DNA of 64,000 nt from CAZOHG01 sp964579725 (GCA_964579725.1 CAZOHG010000006.1:1-64000), one strand, 5' to 3'; positions 44,650-54,608 are shown, counted from the stretch's first letter. Program-made: numbers and translations. Notes: generated from the sequence alone by a model not told the origin.

Positions 44650-44881
44650 ACTTAATTCCTCCAATTATTGAACGTTTGCCTTTTTTGCCAATCTACCCGC
44701 TTCACCTGTCTACTTCGGTGCGCTTGCACCATGCTCCACTTTCTCGCGTGGTTTTCTTCAAACCCATCCTTGCCCGTAACACCCCTGCCTATTCGTTATC
44801 TTTCCATCGGCTTGGGCAATAGGAGCTCTTCGTGCTCAGCTAAAACTCACGTCTCAGGGCTATTGTGCGTGCAGGGCACAC
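44650..44881 (-). mobile_element. Possible 5' fragment of a group IIC intron downstream of a terminator
   Basis: On the minus strand, directly after the T-run of the terminator at 44885-44912, the sequence begins GTGTGCCCTGCACGCAC. Bacterial group II introns start GTGYG, and group IIC introns insert just 3' of rho-independent terminators. Some 230 bases with RNA-like purine-rich segments follow (AACGAATAGGCAGGGGTGTTAC, GGCAAGG). No reverse transcriptase gene or domain V follows, so it would be a truncated relic. The call rests on position and the 5' consensus. Confidence 0.38.
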
Positions 44882-44884
44882 AAA

Positions 44885-44912
44885 AAAGCCCGTTGGTTTC
44901 CCAACGGGCTTT
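44885..44912 (-). terminator. Strong rho-independent terminator of the large repeat-protein gene
   Basis: Perfect 12-base stem, AAAGCCCGTTGG pairing CCAACGGGCTTT, with a four-base loop. On the minus strand it is followed by a run of Ts, 18 bases after the stop of the repeat-protein gene. Confidence 0.92.
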
Positions 44913-44930
44913 CGTTAGACCTTGGGTTCT

Positions 44931-47900
44931 TTACCGCATGAGCAATATTTTCAGGGTTTGGTGGAATCCTTTGGCTTTCATTTGTACAAAATACATCCCG
45001 CCACCTACTTCCCGGCCAGACAGGTTTCGGGTATCCCAGGTTACGTGGTACACACCCGGTTTGCACACCCGATCAAAAAGAACGGCGACTTTTTGTCCCA
45101 GTACATTGTACACAGCCAAAGTCACTCGACTTTTTACCGGAACAGCAAAGGGGATTGTCGTAGTGGGGTTAAATGGATTCGGGTAATTTTGCTTCAAAGC
45201 AAATCGTTTTGGAGCCGCCAACACCGCTTTCACGCTTTCCGAGAAAGTTGTCGTCCCGTTTACGTCGACCTGTTTCAGTCGGTAGAAGTAGGTACCCACT
45301 TCCTCCGGGCCATCCGTAAAGGAATACACTCTTTCCGAAGAACTGGTGCCATGTCCCTTTACAAATCCCACTTTTACCCAGCCTGCGTCGGGGGCGTCCG
45401 ATTTGCGTTGAATTTCAAAGCCCAGATTGTTGCTCTCCGAAGCGGTGCTCCAAGTCAGCGTAATCGCACCGTCCGAAACGGACGCCGAGAAGTCGGCCAA
45501 TTCAACCGGCAGGGTATTGTCAACCCCGGGGGTTCCCAACTCGGTGGCTCCCGGATCCCACCCATGGGATGTGGTAGCGGTTGACCAATTCTCGGGAAGC
45601 GATCCGTCCCCTGGGGGCATATTCCGCACCATTGAGGCAAATCGCAATGAATCTCCTGCAAACACAGGGCCATTGTCTCCGGCCACATCCACCCAAATAG
45701 TACCCGGGTCGTAGGAATGTCCGGTTGAAAGCAGGACAAAGAAGCTCCGGGGATTGAGGATTAACTCCGGCCAAACAATATTGGGCCGGACAGCGATTTC
45801 CGAGGAATCGGCAGAAAAATGACTGATCAGGAAGAAGCCTTCAGCCGGAATAACCGAACCAAATGGGAACTGCAAGGTTCGATCGCCGTAAAGCGAATCC
45901 CGAATTGTCAGCACCCAGTTGCTGATGTCCACAGAATCGGGTGTCAGGTTGCGAAGCTCAATCCATTGATCCAGCCGACTGCGGTGAGAGCCCATCCACA
46001 TTATTTCATTGAAGACAACTCTTCCCTCAACGGCATTGGAAAGATGAAACGTCAGGTCGATATTTTGTCCGGGCACAGGGGTGACAATTTGAGCGGAATC
46101 GGCTGTTGAAACACCGTCCCAATATTGCGTTTGCCAATTTCCCATGGGGTCAAATGCCTTAAAAATGTAGGCATTTTGGGGGAGGCTTTCGAAGCTGAAC
46201 CAGCCCTCTTCGTTGCTGTACGCGAAGAAAGAATCGACTCCACTGGTGTCCAATGCGACAATTTCAATGCCATTTACGGGGTAGCCGTGGATTGAAAGCA
46301 CGCGCCCCTCAACATGGGCAGAAGCCAGAAGCGTGGCATCCACGTGTTTAACTGTGTCGGAAACCATGACATGAATTGTGTCGGCCTGATCAAAAGTGGA
46401 TTTGTTGTTCCAATATTGTGGCATGTAATTCCAGTACGGAACAAATTGTACCACATAAGAACCGGGCGGGAGAGCGTGCGTTATGTAATTGCCGGCAGAA
46501 TCCGCCGACACGATGTCGACCTGGGCTTGGTTCAAATCCCAGACGCTGATGTCCACCTCAACGCTGGAATCCTGTCCGGCACTGACATGCCCGCTAATAA
46601 ATCCGCCGCGTTGGAGATCAAAATCAACCGTATCGGCCACACTGGCATTAACAATATCGATCGGGGTTACATTTCCGCCCTGGTCAATAAAACCGTTGTT
46701 CCGAAATTGGTGAGAAAAATATTGTCGCACCCATCCTTGCTGCGACGGGACGTACACCTCGTAGCGCCCATCTTGTACATGAATGGCGTAGTGGCCTTCG
46801 GCATCGGTCGTATCCGAACGCCAGTAATCCTGCATGCCGCCCCAGGGGTCGCTTTGCCAGGCGTGAGCCTTTACCACCAGACCTGGGAGACCCATTTCGC
46901 TGGCGGCATCGCGCACTACTCCCGCAATCACCCCGTTTTCCAAGATAGGATTGAGGTAAAAATCAATGCGCAAGGAATCGCCTTCGTTTAATGTGAGCGT
47001 GTCGGCCTGGTCCTCTCTAATTTTCGAATTGTACCACTGCGTTTGAAAACCCTCCGCAGATGCCATCAAGATGTACCGTCCGGGTGGAATCTGCCCGAAA
47101 TAATACATTCCGGACGAATCCATCATAGCCGGAATCATCTGCCAATTATCGACGGACTGTAGCTGCACAATGGCATTATGAAGCGGGTAAGGACCTTGGG
47201 GATCGTTGGCGTAAACCGCACCCTTCAATCTTGCCGGCGTCTGAAGCATAAAATCAATAGGCTGCGTTGTGTCGGGTGCCGTTACATAAACGGTATCGGC
47301 ATCCATTTCATTCAAGGCATTGTCGTAATAGACCCCTGCCATCCTATTGGTGTCGGTCACGGCGCGAACAAAATAGGCTCCGTCGGGTAGAGGCGGGGAC
47401 ACGTAGTGCCCGTTTTCATCCGTCTTCGTTTTGGCATAAAATTGCGGCCCGAATTGCGAAAGTAGGTGGAATTCCACGGGCATTCCGGAAACCGGTTGTC
47501 CGCTTTGCTGGACAACCCCCGCAATGAAACCGGCCGGATGAACCGTAAGGTCGATGTCACTTTGGGTGCTACCTGAGGCAACCTGAACCGGATCGGCCGA
47601 ATCCCAATTGGCTTTGTGATTGTAAAATTCTCCGGACATCCCGTGCTGCGAAGGGACCCGAACAAAATAGGCACCATCGGGCAACGGGCCGACCGAGTAA
47701 TGTCCGGCATTGTCGGTCGTATCTCTCCAGACATTTCCGCCGTCCATCATCCGAACCACCACTACAAAACCGGCCATTGGGGTCATTTGTTCATCGGTCA
47801 CCGTACCTGAAATAAATCCACCCTGAACAAAATTGAAATAGACGGAATCTCCGGGACTGACCTGGTGCATCGGGAAAACCCTCAAGGTGTACCCCAATTG

Positions 47901-49079
47901 CATCATGCTGTCGACTTGTTCATTATCCAGGTTCGGCCAGTAATTTTGTCCCATTGAAGAAACAGGAACCGAAAAACCGCCATTGGTATCGGAGTAAGCC
48001 TGTCCAGTTCCCACAGACGTGTCGGTCATAAAAACGCGAAACGGCCTCTGGGGCACTTCTGTTCCGTTAATGCGGATTTTACCCGCAATGCTGGCATCGG
48101 CAGGATACAAAGCAAAGGTAAAATTCAAGGAATCTCCGGGACTGATTTGGAATTTGCGGCTTGGCGGGTAAAGAAAGTGTCCTTCAATAAATGGCCCACC
48201 AACTCCGATTTCTCCGAAGGTGGGAGAATCCAATTGAAGGGGCACAAAAAAGGTGCCATCGGTATTCACATCGTAACTATTATCGAACCCATTCATGAGG
48301 TGCACCCACACGTCGCCGACGCCAATGGGCATCTCGGTTCTGGCGTCCAAAACCCTTCCCGCCAACTTCGTGTTGGCCTCCTGAAAAACGAAATTCACAT
48401 TGGAATAGCTTTGATCCAGAGTCAGGATAGTATCATGCGGAACCGGGATGTATTGGGGCAAAGCATTCCCTTCAAATCGAATCTTCCATTCCGACCCGGT
48501 CGCTGTGGAATCGAAGGCAATGGTGTAGTTTCCTGCGGAATCGGTGAGTGCTGCCCAAAAAACCATGGAAGTATCCGCCTCCATTTCCGCTTGCAAATAT
48601 AAATTGGCGGGGCTCACGCCCGGCGGAACGGTTACCTTTCCCGAAACCGTGAATGCCGGTTGAGGCAAAGGATTGACCGTCACATCGCTGGTGTCTGAGT
48701 CCATCCCAACGGTGGCCGCCATGAGATAATGAGCCGGAGCCAAGCCGGCCTTAATTCGAAGATAAATCTGTCCGTTAACCATGCCATCCATATCCGGAGG
48801 GTCACCCATTTCCCCGTCGGTTTGGCTGAATTTAAAAAGAACCATATCGGAATCCGGGTCAATTCGATTGTTGTTGTTCAAATCAACCCAAATTTCGTTG
48901 GCGGACGTGCCCCCGGGGGGCAAGGTGATTTGCCACCACAACGTGTCCCCCTGTGTCATGACGGCACCGTGCTGTTGCCCGTTGAGCATGACGTCCACAC
49001 CCCCCTGAGCAAAAATCGGTCGTCCGATCAGGACAAGGGACAAAAACATCCCCAGCGCAAACCATTTCACTTTTCCCAT
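44931..49079 (-). CDS. Large secreted carboxypeptidase-regulatory-like repeat protein with lamin-tail and T9SS sorting domain (1,382 aa)
   Basis: Start set at 49079 (MGKVKWFALGM) behind GAGGAG; residues 1-25 form a signal peptide ending FAQ. About nine to ten carboxypeptidase-regulatory-like (CarboxypepD_reg) repeats of ~95 residues follow. They are recognisable by recurring motifs such as GFISGTVTDE/GFIAGVVQQ and phrases like GHYSVGPLPDGAYFVRV, with prealbumin-like beta sandwiches. Near residue 1110 comes a lamin-tail-like domain (VFNEIMWMGSHRSRLDQWIELRNL), then a region TLTWSTASESNNLGFEIQRK and the C-terminal sorting domain NYPNPFNPTTTIPFAV. It is almost certainly exported by a type IX system and anchored or released at the cell surface. 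No catalytic module is seen; adhesion or scaffolding is likely. A strong terminator follows. Confidence 0.85.
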   Translation of the reverse strand: MGKVKWFALGMFLSLVLIGRPIFAQGGVDVMLNGQQHGAVMTQGDTLWWQITLPPGGTSANEIWVDLNNNNRIDPDSDMVLFKFSQTDGEMGDPPDMDGMVNGQIYLRIKAGLAPAHYLMAATVGMDSDTSDVTVNPLPQPAFTVSGKVTVPPGVSPANLYLQAEMEADTSMVFWAALTDSAGNYTIAFDSTATGSEWKIRFEGNALPQYIPVPHDTILTLDQSYSNVNFVFQEANTKLAGRVLDARTEMPIGVGDVWVHLMNGFDNSYDVNTDGTFFVPLQLDSPTFGEIGVGGPFIEGHFLYPPSRKFQISPGDSLNFTFALYPADASIAGKIRINGTEVPQRPFRVFMTDTSVGTGQAYSDTNGGFSVPVSSMGQNYWPNLDNEQVDSMMQLGYTLRVFPMHQVSPGDSVYFNFVQGGFISGTVTDEQMTPMAGFVVVVRMMDGGNVWRDTTDNAGHYSVGPLPDGAYFVRVPSQHGMSGEFYNHKANWDSADPVQVASGSTQSDIDLTVHPAGFIAGVVQQSGQPVSGMPVEFHLLSQFGPQFYAKTKTDENGHYVSPPLPDGAYFVRAVTDTNRMAGVYYDNALNEMDADTVYVTAPDTTQPIDFMLQTPARLKGAVYANDPQGPYPLHNAIVQLQSVDNWQMIPAMMDSSGMYYFGQIPPGRYILMASAEGFQTQWYNSKIREDQADTLTLNEGDSLRIDFYLNPILENGVIAGVVRDAASEMGLPGLVVKAHAWQSDPWGGMQDYWRSDTTDAEGHYAIHVQDGRYEVYVPSQQGWVRQYFSHQFRNNGFIDQGGNVTPIDIVNASVADTVDFDLQRGGFISGHVSAGQDSSVEVDISVWDLNQAQVDIVSADSAGNYITHALPPGSYVVQFVPYWNYMPQYWNNKSTFDQADTIHVMVSDTVKHVDATLLASAHVEGRVLSIHGYPVNGIEIVALDTSGVDSFFAYSNEEGWFSFESLPQNAYIFKAFDPMGNWQTQYWDGVSTADSAQIVTPVPGQNIDLTFHLSNAVEGRVVFNEIMWMGSHRSRLDQWIELRNLTPDSVDISNWVLTIRDSLYGDRTLQFPFGSVIPAEGFFLISHFSADSSEIAVRPNIVWPELILNPRSFFVLLSTGHSYDPGTIWVDVAGDNGPVFAGDSLRFASMVRNMPPGDGSLPENWSTATTSHGWDPGATELGTPGVDNTLPVELADFSASVSDGAITLTWSTASESNNLGFEIQRKSDAPDAGWVKVGFVKGHGTSSSERVYSFTDGPEEVGTYFYRLKQVDVNGTTTFSESVKAVLAAPKRFALKQNYPNPFNPTTTIPFAVPVKSRVTLAVYNVLGQKVAVLFDRVCKPGVYHVTWDTRNLSGREVGGGMYFVQMKAKGFHQTLKILLMR

Positions 49080-49791
49080 ACGAACCACTCCTCTTTTTGT
49101 TTGGCAATCCTTTTCATCTGCCGCCCGACAGATGCCATTACCCATCACACTTAAATCAATGAAACATCCCCAAACCTCCGCGGCAAACACCACCATTTTA
49201 TTTGAGCCGGAACGCCGTGAAACGAGCCGGGCTCTGGGTCTTCTGTTTAGCTTTCCAAAAACCGAATGAAATTTCTTGGAGGAATGAAACCAGTTTTGTC
49301 ATCTTACATTTGGGACGGACCTTAAAGTGATTTTCACCACGTTGAAACCTATTTCTATTCTATCGGCATTTTTTGTACAAATTGTATACCAAATTTTAAA
49401 ATTTTTTCCTCCAATCTGTTCCCCCTAACCGATTGATTTCATTCATTCAAAAAATAGCCTTGCCCGACCATCTTTTCACCCTAAGACAAAGTGGTCTATT
49501 CTTAGGACAAAATGACAGGAAGATGGTTAAAAATCGTGCAGTTTAATTCCGTTTTGCGGATATTTTACTCGGGAACGGAAGTGTGCGCGTACAAGAAGGG
49601 TGGCAGAAGCCGTAGGAAATTTATAGGTGAAATTTATGCGGATTTTCCCTCGTGTTCTCTTTGAGCCATTGTTTCTTGAATGAAACAGTTTGACCAACTC
49701 AAAAATGGGAAAAGGGAATGAAAAATCCCTGCCCCCAACCGGAAACCCGGGGCCTTTTTCTTTCGGTTCGAAGGTCTTCTCTAAACGGCAC
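49080..49791. other. 712 bp regulatory region upstream of the repeat-protein gene
   Basis: Lies between the efflux-pump stop and the repeat-protein start (both minus strand). It is A+T rich and holds no gene. An inverted repeat CCTAAGA...TCTTAGG spans 49480-49506, with related GACAAA segments on its right. A GC-rich fold near 49733-49752 followed by a T-run on the plus side could act as a terminator in that direction. The repeat-protein promoter should be within the last ~300 bases. Confidence 0.4.
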
Positions 49792-52473
49792 CTATTTTCT
49801 GCGTTCGTAAAGCAGCTTCAGCAGGGTTGGTAGAAGTGTGACCGACAGCACGAAACAGAAACCAATACCGATTGCCAGCAGTTCACCCAAACCGGCGTAG
49901 CCGCGGTAGCGGGACAACATCAGAGAACCGAAGCCAAGCAATGTAGTCACAGAGGTTAAAAAAATGGCTTTTCCGATACTGGACAGGACATACGGTAGGG
50001 AGCCCTTTCCTTCTATCTGGTAGCGGTGAATAATGTGAACGCCGTCGTCAATTCCAATCCCCAAAATCAGCGGAAAGCCCATGACGTTGACAATCGTCAG
50101 GGGAATGTGGAAAAGTCCCATGGTACCCAACAGCCAAATAGCGGACACCAACAGAGGCGTCATGGCCAAAAAGGTCGTCCCCACCTTTTTGAAATCCAGA
50201 AGTAACAAAAACAGAATAGCCAAAAAGGCAAACAGAAACGCCTGCTTCCCCTGTCGGGCAGCTTCGCGAACCAGCGATTTCATAAAAACCGGCGTTCCGG
50301 TGATGCCGGGGATGCCACGCGTTACGTTTTCAAGGTAGTTGGTTGTCACCAGGCCTTCCCAAAGATTTCGATTTGTGTAAATGAGGATTAAAAAATGGCG
50401 TCCGTCGCGACTGACAAAGCGATTTTTCACGGCCTGCGGCACTTGATCCATGGTAATGGACTCGGGATTGGCCATGCGAGCAATGCGTTTCCTCATGAAC
50501 CTGACGAACAGGCTTTGGTACCGCGATAGGCGATTCAATGCTTCGGGGGAATCCTCCAATATGCGGAGGAGGCTCTGAATTTTATTTTCGCTGACCTGCT
50601 TGCCCGCCTCGTTTAACCCCAAAAATCGGTCACATTTGGCCACCACGCGATCCAATCCCCCCATAAACGCCAATTGAGCCATTTCGTCAATATTGTCCTG
50701 AAAACGCTGCAGTTCCGCCTTGAGGCTATTCAACGAAATGGGTTTTGGCGGCGGCACTTCTGCTTGAGCGCGCTTGATTTTTCTCACCCAGGGGCGGCGC
50801 TTCTGTTGTTTCGATTGAGGCGGTAAGAATTTCGTAATGGATTCCACCAGCCCCACGGTAGAACGTGTGTCCAACATCTCGGTGTACCGATCGGCTTCCG
50901 CCAGACTGTTGGCGACTAACATGAGGTTGTCGGCAGACAGGTTCATTCGCCTGGCAATTTCATTTTGGAGACGGACGGACTCCAGCCCCTTGGCTTCCAA
51001 ATTCATGTAATTGCTGTTCATGTGCACCCGCGGCATTTGAGTGACCAGAAAAAACGTGAGTAGAATGAGAATGCCGAGGCTGCCCCAGGGATGTGCCGAA
51101 AGGCTGTTGCCCAATTTCCCCAAAAAACGGAATTCCATATTGACTTCTTTGAGTTCCTCCCTCTTCTTAAATTTCAGGCGGATTTTTTCCTGCAACACAA
51201 GAACGGCGGGCAGAAAAAATAAGGAAGCCGCCAGACAGGTCAAAATTCCGATCCCGGCCACGACTCCCCATTCCCGAAAAGCCTCAAAAGAGGTCAACGT
51301 CAGCGTTAAGAACGCCACTGCCGTGGTCAAAGCACCCGTCACAACCCCCATTCCGACCCGCGAAAAGGCCTCCACAAGCGCCTGCTCAATGGAATGGCGC
51401 TTGTGCCGGAATTCGGAATAGGCCGAAATCAAATGAATGGCGTAATCCACGCCAAGCCCCAGTAAAATAATGGACATAAAGGCCGTCATAATATTCAGGC
51501 GGCCAAAAATCATCTGTGCAATCCCGATGTCCCAGGTAATGCCGGCAGCCAACACAAGCATGGCAATCAGGGGGGCGGTTACCATGCGAAATGACAAAAT
51601 AAAAACAACCAAAATGATTAAAAAGGCCATTCCCGTATTGCGTTCGGTATCCTCCGTCCCTGTCACCATTTCGTCGCGGCTGACCACGTGCATGCCGGTC
51701 ATGCCGAAATGTACGTCGGGGTACTGGCGACCGAATTCCCGCAGCTTGGCGTCAATGGCATTCACCCCCTCTACCACGGGTTGAATATCGCTAATACTCA
51801 TGGTAGGTGTCAGCATCATGAGAAGCATTTTTTTGTCGTTGGACAGATAATAGCCGCTTCCCGTGGTGAGACCGTTTACAGCTTTTGGCACAATTTTCGG
51901 TGCAGCGCTGGAATCGGCAACGGCAGCGCCCAGAGAGTTAACAAAGCCGAACATGCCGTCTAACGATTGGACGGCCTCTTTTTCCTGACGCGTGAGGCTT
52001 TCGGAACTGCTGGTGTATTCCGATTCGAAAAGATCGTTGACATGCCGCAGAAAAGGCACCAGATTGTAATCGGTAAACAACGGCGCCATTTTTTTCAGGT
52101 CGCTGACCTTTTCCAATAAAAGTCCGTGCTGATTCACAAAACTGGTGTCGTATTTAAAATCTACCCGCCGCACCCATTTTTTCAGCGCGGCCAATTGGGG
52201 GGCCACCGCCTCCGCCACCTCTTCCACGCGGGTTTCGCTGGGCCCGTCTAACGCTACAATAATTTGCGTGGCGTCCCCAAATTCATCCAAAATTTTCTGA
52301 AAAGTCGCCACACTGGGGTCATTTTCAGGCAAAATGGCCATCCAGGTGCTGTCCATTCGAATTTTACCGGCAAAATAGCCCAAAATAATCGTGACCAAAA
52401 GGCCGGCGAAAAGCCACAAGAAATAATGCCTGTAGGTCGTGTGCCCCAACCAAGGGAAAAATCTTTTTCGCAT
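49792..52473 (-). CDS. MMPL/RND family efflux transporter (893 aa)
   Basis: Start placed at 52473 (MRKRFFPWLGH) because AAAGGA lies at the right distance; the ATG at 52491 has none. The protein has the RND layout: one N-terminal helix, a large periplasmic loop (WMAILPENDPS, as in hopanoid and lipid exporters), then a group of membrane helices (GLGVDYAIHLISAYSEFR), a second periplasmic loop and a second helix group (ILGIGIDDGVHIIHRYQ). The two paired acidic segments are the proton-relay sites. It likely exports lipids or hydrophobic compounds. It ends an operon with an outer-membrane barrel, a LolA-like protein and an upstream TetR repressor. Confidence 0.92.
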   Translation of the reverse strand: MRKRFFPWLGHTTYRHYFLWLFAGLLVTIILGYFAGKIRMDSTWMAILPENDPSVATFQKILDEFGDATQIIVALDGPSETRVEEVAEAVAPQLAALKKWVRRVDFKYDTSFVNQHGLLLEKVSDLKKMAPLFTDYNLVPFLRHVNDLFESEYTSSSESLTRQEKEAVQSLDGMFGFVNSLGAAVADSSAAPKIVPKAVNGLTTGSGYYLSNDKKMLLMMLTPTMSISDIQPVVEGVNAIDAKLREFGRQYPDVHFGMTGMHVVSRDEMVTGTEDTERNTGMAFLIILVVFILSFRMVTAPLIAMLVLAAGITWDIGIAQMIFGRLNIMTAFMSIILLGLGVDYAIHLISAYSEFRHKRHSIEQALVEAFSRVGMGVVTGALTTAVAFLTLTLTSFEAFREWGVVAGIGILTCLAASLFFLPAVLVLQEKIRLKFKKREELKEVNMEFRFLGKLGNSLSAHPWGSLGILILLTFFLVTQMPRVHMNSNYMNLEAKGLESVRLQNEIARRMNLSADNLMLVANSLAEADRYTEMLDTRSTVGLVESITKFLPPQSKQQKRRPWVRKIKRAQAEVPPPKPISLNSLKAELQRFQDNIDEMAQLAFMGGLDRVVAKCDRFLGLNEAGKQVSENKIQSLLRILEDSPEALNRLSRYQSLFVRFMRKRIARMANPESITMDQVPQAVKNRFVSRDGRHFLILIYTNRNLWEGLVTTNYLENVTRGIPGITGTPVFMKSLVREAARQGKQAFLFAFLAILFLLLLDFKKVGTTFLAMTPLLVSAIWLLGTMGLFHIPLTIVNVMGFPLILGIGIDDGVHIIHRYQIEGKGSLPYVLSSIGKAIFLTSVTTLLGFGSLMLSRYRGYAGLGELLAIGIGFCFVLSVTLLPTLLKLLYERRK

Positions 52474-52584
52474 CGGCTGTTCCTTTGTCATTGTTTGGGA
52501 AGGAAATCCCGGCTTTTTTTCGCGCTTTGTGTCCGGTTCACCCCCGCCAGTGGCTAAACGCCCACGGGAGGAGTTTCCCCCGGC

Positions 52585-53751
52585 CTAAAAATAGACCCGC
52601 AACCGCACCAACCCCCCGTTCCCCAAATGGTCGGCGTAAACACTTCCGGTTTTTCCGTGGTAGTAATTGCCCAAAACCGTCAATTCCACATTTTCAAACA
52701 CATTGTCTCGGATGAGGGGGATGACCGCCACGCTTCCGTCGGAAAGGCTTCCGACAGCCGAAAGCCCAATTGTCAGCAAATCCGTGGCCGGGTAGGACGC
52801 CAGAAAATAGACCTGATCGCGGGAGATGGCCTTTTTTTGCCCGATTAAAAATTGCATCCAATCGGTAAGCGTGTAGCGGCGGCGATTATTTTTACCCAAT
52901 GTGGAATGAAAGGCCTCCGCCAAAAGATAACATCCGTTTCGGAAGGTGTAATCGGCGCCCAAAAGTCCCTCCGTAAATCGGCCGCTTTTTTTCATTCGGT
53001 TGGATGCCCACTCGCCCCACACCCCGACGCCCAAAATTTGACCGGCAAAATCGCCCCCAAACAGACGCCGGTTTTCGCGAATCGATTGAAACCGCCGAAA
53101 ATCCGTGAATTCCCATTGAGTTTCCACTGCAATGAGGGAGTAGTCAAAATGACCCAATTGTCCCTTAAAACGCACAAGCCTACCCCAATTTTTCAAATCC
53201 TCCCCCGGCGTCACCAGTCCCACCACGGTGTACCGGGTGCCAATGGGAATATCCACGCGAACCGCATTGTGTCCGGGTTGTTCGTACGTGGGATCAATCA
53301 GATTTTTCATATTCAACACATCGGTGGGATTCCAGGCGTAGCCGGTTCCGAGGGAAGTTTGCTGCCGGCCCACGGTCAGGTCGCCGAATCGAAAAGACAG
53401 ACGCACAAAGGCGTTGTCCAGGAAAAGACTGTCCTTGTACGAAAATCGAAAAAACGACCGCACAAATGTCGGAACTGATTTTGTCAGGCCTTCGGGCAGG
53501 TAATCCAGGGCGTTCCAGCGGGTCTTTCCGGTGTAGCGAATGAAATCGAAGTTACCGCCAAAGGAAACCTTCTCCGAAGCCTGCGCCCCTAAATCCACGC
53601 GCAATTTGTTGGAATTCAAAAAATAGGTGTGATTTTTGAGGTGAATGCCCATGATTTGCGGCTCAAAATAGCCGCTCACAGAAACGGTTTGTGCTGTCCC
53701 GCTAATCGGCAAAAAGCCGAAAACCAACCAAATCCCAATCCACCGCTTCAT
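52585..53751 (-). CDS. Outer-membrane beta-barrel protein of the efflux operon
   Basis: The 388-residue product has a signal peptide (residues 1-20) and alternating short amphipathic strands ending in aromatic residues, with the terminal strand VRLRVYF (C-terminal Phe), typical of BamA-dependent barrels. Strand-like elements VSVSGYFEPQIMG and DLTVGRQQTSLGTGYAWNPTD resemble DUF1302/porin-like families. Its start overlaps the LolA-like gene stop (ATGA), so the two are coupled. It may provide an outer-membrane exit for whatever the MMPL pump moves, a role not established by sequence. Confidence 0.82.
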   Translation of the reverse strand: MKRWIGIWLVFGFLPISGTAQTVSVSGYFEPQIMGIHLKNHTYFLNSNKLRVDLGAQASEKVSFGGNFDFIRYTGKTRWNALDYLPEGLTKSVPTFVRSFFRFSYKDSLFLDNAFVRLSFRFGDLTVGRQQTSLGTGYAWNPTDVLNMKNLIDPTYEQPGHNAVRVDIPIGTRYTVVGLVTPGEDLKNWGRLVRFKGQLGHFDYSLIAVETQWEFTDFRRFQSIRENRRLFGGDFAGQILGVGVWGEWASNRMKKSGRFTEGLLGADYTFRNGCYLLAEAFHSTLGKNNRRRYTLTDWMQFLIGQKKAISRDQVYFLASYPATDLLTIGLSAVGSLSDGSVAVIPLIRDNVFENVELTVLGNYYHGKTGSVYADHLGNGGLVRLRVYF

Positions 53752-54518
53752 TTTTTGAGCCCCCGTTCGGTGAACAGGGCGTCGCTTAGCGGCACGTCGT
53801 ACCGAATGGCCGTGATTTCCACAACCGTTTGGGTGTTGTCCAACAGATTTTTCATGACCATTTTCTTGGGCGTCGGGATGCCGTCAATGGTTTCGATCTC
53901 CGAAAGAAACAGCCGTTTCACACAACGGCTCGCGTCGTGTTCGTCAAAATAATCGATCTGAACCGGGACAAAGTTCTTTTTTTCCACCCACAACACCAGC
54001 CGGGAGTAACTGGAGGAACTGCCCTTCTTTCGGGTTAATGCCAATTTGTAGCATTTTTCCCCGTTCCTTTTTTCCTCCCCCAAAAGTTTGGCTGTAAAAT
54101 CTGTCAGGAATGTGTTGCCGGCTCCCATGTCCTCGTAGGAGAAATCGCTGCCCTCCATTTTCTGCCTTTTGGCGTGAGTGGCCAATTTTCGGACGCGATT
54201 GGTGCGAGGGAAATAAATCCAAATGTCGTCCGCATTGTTGAGCATTAAAATCGCCTGTGCCCTTAAGCGAGCGGGCTGCTGGTATTTCATGAGGGTTTTT
54301 TCCCCGTGATTTTTGCTGTACACTTTGTACTCAAATGTGCGGAGTCGGCCTGTGGTAGTGGTGATGGTCATCCGCATGGTTCCCTCGGACGTAGCGGGAT
54401 TCATGATTTGGGTTACTTTTTTGACAATTTCTTCAGCCGTCAACGCCTGAGCCCGAAGCGACAGGGGAAAATAAAAACCGGCCGAAAAAATCAGCAAAAA
54501 ACTAAGAATCCGTTTCAT
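53748..54518 (-). CDS. LolA-like outer-membrane lipoprotein-sorting/efflux-associated periplasmic protein
   Basis: Start at 54518 (MKRILSFLLIFSAGFYF) behind AAGGAG; longer in-frame starts run into the operator. The signal peptide ends about residue 22 (LRAQA). The 256-residue product matches the outer-membrane lipoprotein-sorting superfamily: EIVKKVTQIMNP, TMRMTITTTTGR, IWIYFPRTNRVRKLATHAKRQKMEGSDFSYED. Such proteins often accompany MMPL/RND pumps as periplasmic carriers of hydrophobic substrates. The stop overlaps the barrel gene start. Confidence 0.9.
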   Translation of the reverse strand: MKRILSFLLIFSAGFYFPLSLRAQALTAEEIVKKVTQIMNPATSEGTMRMTITTTTGRLRTFEYKVYSKNHGEKTLMKYQQPARLRAQAILMLNNADDIWIYFPRTNRVRKLATHAKRQKMEGSDFSYEDMGAGNTFLTDFTAKLLGEEKRNGEKCYKLALTRKKGSSSSYSRLVLWVEKKNFVPVQIDYFDEHDASRCVKRLFLSEIETIDGIPTPKKMVMKNLLDNTQTVVEITAIRYDVPLSDALFTERGLKK

Positions 54519-54588
54519 ACGAACACTCCTTCCGTTTTGTAAACGGGTTTTGGACTCCTCGAAAAATTGGTCAAAAAAGGCAGTTTTT

Positions 54589-54608
54589 TTGACCGACGCT
54601 TCGGTCAA
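54589..54608. promoter_or_regulatory. TetR operator in front of the efflux operon
   Basis: TTGACCGA-CGCT-TCGGTCAA is a 20-base inverted repeat placed between the repressor stop and the LolA-like start. It shares the GACCGA/TCGGTC halves with the palindrome upstream of the repressor gene, which supports binding by the same protein. Confidence 0.72.

Noticed and set aside
44668..45186. Plus-strand open frame overlapping the end of the repeat-protein gene and the terminator
   Set aside because: Crosses a strong terminator and a well-supported gene on the other strand, no ribosome site, composition unlike a protein.
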